A DNA stretch of 7,573 bases from Planctomycetota bacterium (lineage in GTDB: Bacteria > Planctomycetota > UBA1135): the NCBI GenBank assembly GCA_003501525.1, contig DNPI01000099.1, positions 1 through 7,573 of the forward strand. The letters are read 5' to 3'. Made by a program: the position numbers and the translations under genes. How positions within the stretch are numbered: the stretch's first letter is position 1; the number at the start of each line of letters is the position of its first letter. Positions 1 through 6,900 of this stretch are shown here, piece after piece. The notes under the pieces are model-generated. The model was given only the letters and a program-made list of their open reading frames with translations, had not been told where the DNA came from and made no database searches.

Positions 1-675
1 GGGCTTGGCTTACTGATGCGATTCAGGTGCTATCCGCAGAGCCAGTCATGGGGTGTTAATCGCTTTTCTGTGACGCAGATGTGCGCAACATCATCTCTTC
101 CTGCATTCCGAATTTTCTCTTCAGGAGGGCGTGATGGAGCGGGGAATTGGCAAGTGGTTGTTCCTGACAGTTCGCCTTACGGGGGAACGGATGCCCAAGG
201 TGGCTACAACACAGATGGTACGAGTACTCCGGCTTTTGACTCTTATCTCTATTGGACCCAGGCCGATTTCGTAGTTCGGATATCTCGCGTCACTACGCAC
301 TGGTTTCCTTTCCAGTCTCCTCTTGGAGTAGGTTGGATTTCTGGGGCAATGTTTGAACCAGGAAATCCAGATCAACTTCCGGGCACTTCTCTTCAGGTTG
401 AATACCGAGGTTGCCAAACGGTTACCCATCCGACAGACCCAGAGGAGCCTTCGCCCATTATGGCGGCCGATGACCCTTTTGATGCTTATGGTGATTTCCG
501 AGACGGTGCTGCCGGTTCTGTTGGCTTACCTGGTGCGTGGACCAATGACCCGACCGACCTTGAGGGCTTGGGGTACAGTTTCTTTCAGCTACGCTTTACT
601 TTTGTTGGCAATGCTGATGATGGTTTGGCTAGTTACTTAGATGGCTATGGGTTGGCTTACGCCACAGAGGACTCA
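1..675 (+). repeat. Paralogous C-terminal module, copy A
   Basis: This stretch of about 225 codons aligns in frame with 3240-3899. The match runs from the conserved GLxLLxRxRCYP segment through the YW...DFVxRISRV block to the terminal FFQxRxTF strand. By eye roughly half of the aligned residues in the first 140 positions are identical; the variable part lies between VEYR and FFQLR. Short identical DNA runs remain (for example tacaacacag and ttacttttgtt), but the copies are well diverged at DNA level, so this is an old duplication and not a recent one. Confidence 0.85.
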
Positions 676-678
676 TAA
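1..678 (+). CDS. C-terminal part of a large secreted protein, paralogous to the next gene (5' end outside window)
   Basis: The reading frame is open from base 1 to the TAA at 676-678, giving 225 residues of a longer protein. The ATG at 16 is unlikely to be the true start: it lies inside a conserved stretch, and the codons before it (GLGLL) already match the next gene (GLPLL). Almost the whole fragment aligns with residues 851-1070 of the next protein. Shared landmarks are RCYP (25-36), PAFRxFSxGG (from 100), YWxQxDFVxRISRV with THWF following (250-303), PGTxxxVEYR (379-408) and FFQLRFTF (580-603). There is no membrane segment and no catalytic motif. The composition, rich in aromatics, Gly, Asp and Thr, suggests an all-beta extracellular domain. 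The full protein is probably a signal-bearing surface protein like its neighbour, but the N-terminus is not visible. Function is unknown. I am confident of the coding call and the paralogy, and have no basis for a role. Confidence 0.9.
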   Translation, partial: GLGLLMRFRCYPQSQSWGVNRFSVTQMCATSSLPAFRIFSSGGRDGAGNWQVVVPDSSPYGGTDAQGGYNTDGTSTPAFDSYLYWTQADFVVRISRVTTHWFPFQSPLGVGWISGAMFEPGNPDQLPGTSLQVEYRGCQTVTHPTDPEEPSPIMAADDPFDAYGDFRDGAAGSVGLPGAWTNDPTDLEGLGYSFFQLRFTFVGNADDGLASYLDGYGLAYATEDS

Positions 679-689
679 ACATTTTTAAT
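679..689 (+). promoter_or_regulatory. Intergenic leader with oligo-T tract, no Shine-Dalgarno
   Basis: The 11 bases between the first stop and the next ATG are A/T-rich, with five T in a row at 682-686. No purine-rich ribosome site is present here or in the end of the preceding gene. There is no room for a promoter, so translation probably depends on coupling with the upstream gene or on a U-rich leader. Confidence 0.3.
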
Positions 690-794
690 ATGCCAGTACG
701 ACTAGACACAGCCAGCAGCCAAAAGTTGGGCTTGATGGCCGACTTGCGGTTCGGTTGTGTTTTTACATTGGTGGCCTTGTTGAGCCCTGCTTGT
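690..794 (+). other. Export signal with possible lipoprotein cleavage site (second gene)
   Basis: Residues 1-35 have basic residues, a hydrophobic core (FGCVFTLVALL) and Cys35 followed by FEGGNSAAHAAGSG, a small and flexible run typical of the tether after a lipidated Cys. The -3 to -1 residues are Ser-Pro-Ala rather than the usual Leu-Ala/Ser-Gly/Ala, so the lipobox is imperfect. Signal peptidase I cleavage after one of the following alanines is the alternative. Confidence 0.55.
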
Positions 795-3700
795 TTTGAG
801 GGAGGGAATTCTGCAGCGCATGCCGCAGGAAGCGGAAATGCTGCTCTCGTTCTAGAGAAAGTCGAGTGGGGGCGGATGGTAGATATTCTGGACGAGACGG
901 GAACGCTCGTGGAGGAGGATGTTGTTATTCGTGAATCCCTGCAGACGGATGGGGTCGACTACACCCTCGCCATTAACCCACTTACTCAAACGGGCCTACT
1001 GACTATCCATTATGCCGCGAGTAGTACTCTGTTTACGGAGAAGCTCGCGGATGCGAGGAGCGGACGCGCCTTTGTTGCTACTAAGGGCCTAGAAGATCCT
1101 CCGACTTTTAGCCTGCTAGCCAGAAACGGTGCTTTAAGGCTTGAATTCTCTGACCTCTTAGACCCAGCCACTATTGATAGGGAGACAGTGCAGGTTTTGG
1201 TCCGTGGCCTTTCGAATGGTGCGAATAGTTGGATTAGCCAAGAGGTACGCTACATCCTTCGGAATGGTGTGATAGGGCAGGATGGAAAGCCGAAAGGGGT
1301 TCTGATTCTTGACCCTACGGTTTCGATTTTCGAATCCGAGGAGCTGCAGATCCCTTCTAACGGAGTTGGCTTTGATTCCTCGACAGATCAGGTAGAGCCT
1401 AATCTTTTGCTTCGGTTCCCGACAGTTCCTGATCCCGTTTTCGGTGTTAATCAAGTCCTTACGAACCTTGAGGGGACCAGTGCTATTGTCCCTCAGGCGA
1501 GTGACCCGATTGAATATTCAGAACGATACGACCCAATTGTTGTGCGGGCTCTTCGGACAGGGAATAGCGCCGACCCATCTAACGGGTTTTTGCTTGACCT
1601 TGATCGTCCGTCTCTAGTCGCTGATTTCGATGCCACTATTCTTGATGTTGGCGGGGCTGGGACGATTCGCACCCTCACTTATCGACTCGAAGCAGATTAT
1701 TGCAACAGTATTGAACCGAAGATCGGTGATGTCATTTTTGCGAATGATGCATTGATGACGGTCTCTTCAATAGAGAGTGTTGGTTCTGAGGCCAATGGTT
1801 GGGAACATGACGTTACAACTACCCTTCTTGAGGGGGAGCTTCCAATTGGGGGGCCAAATGTTTCAGCTGTATTGACGTCGAAGTACACCCCACGCGCTGG
1901 TTTAGATGCAAATGATGAGGCGCATCAACTGTGTTGGATTCGATTCTTGCCGGAACCTCAATTCCTTCCCGCGGTGAATGTAGACCCGGCAGCCTCCATC
2001 TCAATTCAGTTTAGTGAGCCTGTGGATACTTCTCGAATTCGGTCAATGGAGACAATGGTTCTTCATTCCTTCAACCCTGAGTACGACCAGAGCGATCCCG
2101 ATGGAGATCCATCTCGCCCTTTCCGAGGCATGATAAATGGATCAGCTAATAATGAGACAGTCGAGGACTTCTTGTCTCGACTCGTTGGGTATGAGTACAT
2201 AGGTGACAATCCAGTAGGCACAGGGAGCGGGCGCATTCAATTTGGTCCTGTCACTCCAAGCGGGGATGCTCGAACGTTTTCGGTTGCGCCGTCGGCTCTC
2301 ATGTGTGATACCCATGAGCAGGCAAATGGGCCTTTCCTGGCTCTTGCCCTCCTTCCAGCGAACAATTCTTCTGAAGAGCAAGGCATTGTTGATCTGGCGG
2401 GTAATCCAGCCGACTGCTCTGATTTTGTTGCGGGTTCTCATGAGGAGTCAAATCCATCGGGAGCACTGGAGCCATATCAGTACATCACGCTTGACGAAGC
2501 AGCTGGAATCCCGACCGAGAGATATTTCGCCCTTCGCTGTAATTCAACGGACGAGAATGGAGACGGGTTGAGCGAATACGGCGGACAGTATTACTTTCCA
2601 ACCCCGGGCATCCTTTATGGGCGGCCGGTTAATCATTTTTCGCGCATTGTGGATCCCGCTTCGAATCCGTGGATTTCCCAGCGTATTGCTTTCGGTCAGG
2701 GGATAATGACGCCCTTGACCCCGGCCGGAGCGGTTTTGATGCAAGTCTACGGCTATCACCATCTTGGTTTGGGGATTTTGAATGAAAATGAATTCAACTT
2801 GGATGTTGAAGGTATGGCCTGGTCACCGTTCAATGGCATTATTTATGACGATACCTTCAATAGATTCTCCTTAGGTCTTGCACATGCTGAACGCTTCCCT
2901 GACGACCTAATAGATCCCCAAAGTGGTTATCCGGCCTATGACAAATCAGGCCTCAAGTTCAACGCTGATTTCGATAGGAATGTCCTTGGTTGGGAAGAGG
3001 GCTATCTCGAAACGGTTGTTTTTGACGACACTTTGCAGTTAAGCCAAAACAATGTCTTCACGGCGACTTCTGGATCTGCGATGTATGCGTGGCCGGACTT
3101 TGACGAGACTTACACCTGGCGTGATACGGACATGTCTCCAACGATTACAGGCACGAACTCAGGAGGAAACAGTGGCGGCGTTCCTCCTAGAGTCACTGGT
3201 GCACCGGTTATTTGGGGAGCTGGCTTGGTTCCCTCCATCGGTCTTCCGCTGCTTCAGCGGTATCGGTGCTATCCGGTCGGAGAGGAGTACGGGCTCAATG
3301 GTTTCCAAATTCAAATTATGGTGGGCTCCTCTGCAAAGCCGGCATTTCGTGTCTTCTCTGCAGGCGGAAAGGATTCAGGTGGTTCTTGGCATCAAGTTAT
3401 TCCTGATGTCCCTCCGGATGGAACGAAGCCTACTGGTGGTTACAACACAGCGACCGGTGAAACCACTAAGCAGTTCGGCCCTGAACTTTACTGGGGGCAG
3501 GTCGATTTCGTTACCCGCATCTCACGGGTGTACACCCATTGGTTCGAGTTTGGTGGAACCCTGTCGTCGATTTCGCCTATTTCCATCGAGCCGAACCCAC
3601 TAGAGCAGTCCCCTGGAACCGAAATTCTTGTCGAGTTCAGGGCTTCTGATGATGTGACCGAAAGTAGTTCAGTTGTTTGTGAGGATGTCGGGACACCGAT

Positions 3701-3902
3701 TACCGATGCCACGCAATTTGATGGTTACTCGGATTACACGGGCTCTTGTGGGACCGTGAGCACGCCTACCGATTGGTCGGAAGATTTACCTTCCTTCTAC
3801 GGCAAGAAGTTTTTCCAAATTCGTCTTACTTTTGTTCAGAATATCACCCAAGATCTCGAAGCGGCAATGGACGCTTTTGGATTTGCCTGGAACGTGGATT
3901 AA
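690..3902 (+). CDS. Giant secreted, probably lipid-anchored protein with SbsA/Big_5-like Ig segments and a ~220-residue C-terminal module
   Basis: This protein has 1070 residues. Residues 1-35 look like an export signal: charged R4, K12 and R20, then a hydrophobic run ending LLSPAC with Cys35 as a possible lipidation site. An in-frame ATG at 735 (M16) would give a more typical 20-residue signal, and neither start has a Shine-Dalgarno. Residues about 140-245 and 427-580 resemble SbsA/Big_5 bacterial Ig-like domains, with strand patterns LRLEFSDLLDPATID and ISIQFSEPVDTS and the family-type ending GIVDLAGNPAD. Residues 325-400 form a small beta-rich segment with no name I know. DPDGD (469-473) and DENGDG (621-626) are possible Ca2+-binding turns. 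Residues 629-815 are aromatic and acidic and unrecognised (FNLDVEGMAWSPFNG at 702-716). A Gly/Ser/Pro linker (820-850) leads to the C-terminal module (851-1070). The stop of the previous gene is 11 bases upstream, so co-transcription is likely. The role is probably surface or extracellular binding or structure, by inference only. Confidence 0.93.
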   Translation: MPVRLDTASSQKLGLMADLRFGCVFTLVALLSPACFEGGNSAAHAAGSGNAALVLEKVEWGRMVDILDETGTLVEEDVVIRESLQTDGVDYTLAINPLTQTGLLTIHYAASSTLFTEKLADARSGRAFVATKGLEDPPTFSLLARNGALRLEFSDLLDPATIDRETVQVLVRGLSNGANSWISQEVRYILRNGVIGQDGKPKGVLILDPTVSIFESEELQIPSNGVGFDSSTDQVEPNLLLRFPTVPDPVFGVNQVLTNLEGTSAIVPQASDPIEYSERYDPIVVRALRTGNSADPSNGFLLDLDRPSLVADFDATILDVGGAGTIRTLTYRLEADYCNSIEPKIGDVIFANDALMTVSSIESVGSEANGWEHDVTTTLLEGELPIGGPNVSAVLTSKYTPRAGLDANDEAHQLCWIRFLPEPQFLPAVNVDPAASISIQFSEPVDTSRIRSMETMVLHSFNPEYDQSDPDGDPSRPFRGMINGSANNETVEDFLSRLVGYEYIGDNPVGTGSGRIQFGPVTPSGDARTFSVAPSALMCDTHEQANGPFLALALLPANNSSEEQGIVDLAGNPADCSDFVAGSHEESNPSGALEPYQYITLDEAAGIPTERYFALRCNSTDENGDGLSEYGGQYYFPTPGILYGRPVNHFSRIVDPASNPWISQRIAFGQGIMTPLTPAGAVLMQVYGYHHLGLGILNENEFNLDVEGMAWSPFNGIIYDDTFNRFSLGLAHAERFPDDLIDPQSGYPAYDKSGLKFNADFDRNVLGWEEGYLETVVFDDTLQLSQNNVFTATSGSAMYAWPDFDETYTWRDTDMSPTITGTNSGGNSGGVPPRVTGAPVIWGAGLVPSIGLPLLQRYRCYPVGEEYGLNGFQIQIMVGSSAKPAFRVFSAGGKDSGGSWHQVIPDVPPDGTKPTGGYNTATGETTKQFGPELYWGQVDFVTRISRVYTHWFEFGGTLSSISPISIEPNPLEQSPGTEILVEFRASDDVTESSSVVCEDVGTPITDATQFDGYSDYTGSCGTVSTPTDWSEDLPSFYGKKFFQIRLTFVQNITQDLEAAMDAFGFAWNVD
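3240..3899 (+). repeat. Paralogous C-terminal module, copy B
   Basis: These are residues 851-1070 of the second protein, preceded by a Gly/Ser/Pro linker (820-850), which marks it as a separate domain. Landmarks are RCYP at 859-862, PAFRVFSAGG at 884-893, YWGQVDFVTRISRV at 934-947, THWF at 949-952, PGTEILVEFR at 975-984 and KKFFQIRLTF at 1039-1048, ending in FAW at 1065-1067. Cys997 and Cys1020 flank a variable loop and could form a disulfide that copy A lacks. I know no family name for it. Confidence 0.85.
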
Positions 3903-3929
3903 GTTCCCAAACTTGCGATTTTTTCCCGA
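3903..3929 (+). promoter_or_regulatory. Intergenic leader with oligo-T tract, no Shine-Dalgarno
   Basis: The 27 bases between the second and third genes contain six T in a row (3919-3924), five bases before the ATG. No stable inverted repeat precedes the T run, so it does not look like an intrinsic terminator. No GGAG-type site is present. Its position matches the T tract before the second gene. Confidence 0.3.
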
Positions 3930-3992
3930 ATGAATTTATCCCCGAGAGTTTTCCTTTTCTCAGCCCTTGCTGCTTTTAGTGGGTGGGGTTGT
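3930..3992 (+). other. Export signal with possible lipoprotein cleavage site (third gene)
   Basis: Residues 1-21 have a short N-region with one Arg, a hydrophobic core and a Cys at position 21, then FGSSPADSATQSATKG, a flexible tether-like run. The residues before Cys are Gly-Trp-Gly, which lack the usual Leu/Val at -3. Length and Cys position fit a lipoprotein signal, but lipidation is inferred. The Cys-Phe pair is shared with the second gene's signal. Confidence 0.55.
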
Positions 3993-6900
3993 TTTGGTAG
4001 TTCCCCTGCTGATTCTGCAACTCAAAGTGCTACGAAGGGCCCCTTTGAAGCTCTTTCAGCAAATATGAGTGATGGTGATATCTGGGCGCTGAATCGACCG
4101 ATTAGATTTTTCTTTAATCACCCGATCGATATGGCTTCGGTCAATTTTAGTTCGATTATTATTCGACCCACTTCTTCCGCCATTTTGGGTCGACCCGTAG
4201 CGGGGACCTTCGAGGTATCGTCTTTTGACAATAAAGAGCTTCTCTTTTATCCCGCCTGCCCCATTGTCGAGGAAGAGTTTTATCCAGGCTTTTTTCCGGG
4301 TGGGTATGGCTATGAGTTAGCTCTCCCTGTTGAGGATGGTAATGGGTCTTCAGTGTTGCGAGATATTGCTGGTAAGCCTTTAGAGGTAGGGCTCTCTCGA
4401 AACTTTGTAACGCCAACTCCTCCGTCTGAGCCGCTTTTTATTGATACGGAGATAGGTCCGCCCCAGGTCGTTGACGTTTATTGGACTGATGCAGCGAACC
4501 TTCTTGGTACTCAGCTTCCTAATCCAACGAAGTTGAACATGTTTAGCATGAGCCGGGAGGTTTTAGTTGTCCGCTTCGACCAAGCTGTAGACGGCAACCC
4601 GAGCAATTTAAACACAACGAATCTTTCGCTCGCAATCTCTGACGACACGATTACAAACCAGCCTTCATCTCCAACATTCTCGACTGATGTTCCCGGGGTT
4701 TTGACTCTTCTGTCGAACTGCGACGGGGGAGGTGCTTTGGTCCACTTCAAACCTTCTGGGGTTCTTCCTCCGGACCGCTATTTGCGTTTTACGGTTGGCG
4801 CTGATTTTGAGGACCTCTCCGGTGATAAAAATACGGCATCTCAGGAAACCGACTTCGAGCTGCCCACGCTTGCTGAGGTTTATGGCAATCCAGGGACTTG
4901 GACTGAATCCGATGTTACTGCAGATGAGTTCACTGAAGATTTCGGAAATTTAATCTATCTGGATCTTGAAGCTCCGCTCGGCCTTCCTCTTGCGACTGTC
5001 GATACTTCAGGTGCTACGGCTAGTTTTGATTATCCTGGCGAGCTTGTTTCCGGGGATGAAAACTTTGTGTTGGCGACAGGCATTTACCTCGAAGTGAACA
5101 CGACGGGAACTTCCACAATTGAGGATTCACAGGGTCGGACGTTTGATATCGAAGATGGGATTCTTGAAGTGAATGATTTCACGCTTCAGGCAGGCTCTAC
5201 ATTCCGTGGAGTGGGGAGCAATCCTCTCATTATTCGAGCCAATGGAACTGTTAGCTTAGACGGTACGTTGGACGTTAGTGGGAAAGCGGCCTCTCCGCCA
5301 CTGGCTCTTAATTCACCACACCTTCCTGAGCTAGGAGCTGAAGGTGAATGCGGGGGTGGGGATGGAGGTGACGCTTCTTCTTTGACTGCTTCTGAAACTC
5401 TTCGTGGGGAGGCGGGAGATGGGCCTTTTGGGCTTTACCCTTTACAGGGTGGTGGTGGAGGAGAGAGTGGCTTCCAGCAAGGTGTGGTAGACCCGACTAC
5501 TTATCCGTACCCCGGTCCTAATGGGGAACTCCCTGCAGATGGAACTCTTGAACATTGGATAGTTGGTGGTGGTGGAGGCGGAGGTTTTGGTCTTGGCCCG
5601 AACGCTTCTGTCACTTGGCGGCCTGTTGCTGGTGAGAAAGCAGGCTGGTCTTCTGAAGAATGGCCGTCAGCATTCGACAACGATGGACCTGATCACCGAC
5701 CAGGCTGGCACACTGCATTCGACACAGACCCGACGTTAATCCCCGAGGGCGCTGAACCAGGGTTGCGCGGCTCCTCATATGACTCCAGTACGGCGGCGGC
5801 CTCTGGACTTGCAGGTACTCCTGTCGGGGTTTACGGAATGGAGGACTTGACACAAGACGATACCCAAGATGACAACACTGTTGGTTTCGATCCTGCTTTT
5901 ACAGATTCAGCGAATCCGCCTACTTTTGATACGGGAAACCCGACGGCTGGCCCAGACGCTGGAGCGGCTGGTACTAGCCCTTTTACGGATGGTGACACGA
6001 GTAACGATTTTTATGGTCGGCGCTTCGATCCTTCCACCGGCCTTTTAATCGAGGGCGAATTGCTTTCCCCATGGGCAGGCTCAGGTGGGGGAGCTAGTGG
6101 CGATCTTCAACATCTTGCTCGTGACAATGACGGTGGTGACCCAATGGCTTGGGTCGATTTATCTTTGCACTGGCCAGATCCTCTATTTCCGCATGGGGTC
6201 GACACCCTAGGTTATTTCAAAGGAGCTCCTGGTGGAGGAGGTGGTGGCCAGCTTCAGATTCACGCTGTCGGCCCTATCATTATTGGTGCCAATGGTTTGA
6301 TTAAGGCGAATGGAGGCATGGGGAACGGTGGAGAGAACGTTCGGACAATGGGTACTCAGGTTTCTGGGTCAGGAGGTGGCTCTGGAGGGCATATCATTCT
6401 CCAAAGCGCCACGGGTCTTGACTTGGATGCAATCGAGATGGGTAGTGGTAGTAATGTCGCCTTACTCCCTGAAGTGGATGTGATTCAGGCTATAGGTGGT
6501 CGTCGAGGCTGGGCGATGCCTCAGCTCAACCCAGATGCAACAGTCGGCGCAGGCGTGAATGCATTGAGAAATGATTGGGATGGCAACAGCCAGTTCATGG
6601 TTGGAAGAGGAGGTGCTGGAGGGAACGGTGTTATTCAAATTCATGTTCCGCGCCCTGAGGCGAACATTGCCTTTGACCCTGAATGGAGTACCGCGATTCA
6701 GAACTTTATCGTGGATGGAAGCGGCAATTTGGAGGTCGACAGTCTCGAAGAAATTCTTGACCAATACACGGCCCCGGCTTCTGTTTCCTTAATCCCTTTC
6801 TTTGCTGGGGAGTCAAACTTCCAGAGTGCGTGGGTTGATACAGGTATTCTTGGTCTCCGCGACCCAGACAGTCTGGGTGGATGGCCTAAGTTCGGGGACT

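Noticed and set aside
16..18. ATG at 16 as start of the first gene
   Set aside because: The frame is open from base 1 and residues before the ATG already align with the paralogue, so the Met lies inside a conserved domain with no signal peptide after it.
121..429. Minus-strand open frames opposite the genes (this one and similar ones at 1158-1454, 2142-2441, 6462-6764)
   Set aside because: All lie opposite frames with clear domain or paralogy support, and their translations show no domain, signal or sensible composition.
735..737. In-frame ATG as alternative start of the second gene
   Set aside because: It gives a plausible shorter signal peptide, but it has no better ribosome site than 690. 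The longer form is kept, with the alternative noted in the gene entry; this is not settled.
2550..2585. DENGDGLSEYGG as a canonical EF-hand or a dockerin
   Set aside because: The twelfth loop position is Gly instead of Glu and there is no paired second loop or flanking helices; at most it is a Ca2+-binding turn.
3052..3603. 183-codon + strand open frame inside the second gene
   Set aside because: It overlaps the module whose own frame is conserved against the fragment at 1-675; its product is Arg/Ser/Leu-rich with no recognisable feature.
3919..3924. T6 run after the second gene as an intrinsic terminator
   Set aside because: No GC-rich inverted repeat precedes it, and the next start is only five bases beyond.
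5445..5590. Glycine runs as a sign of a mycobacterial PE_PGRS-type protein or of DNA slippage
   Set aside because: There is no PE domain and the rest of the protein has Ig-like segments and a lipoprotein-like signal. Glycine codons are mixed, which argues against recent simple-repeat expansion.
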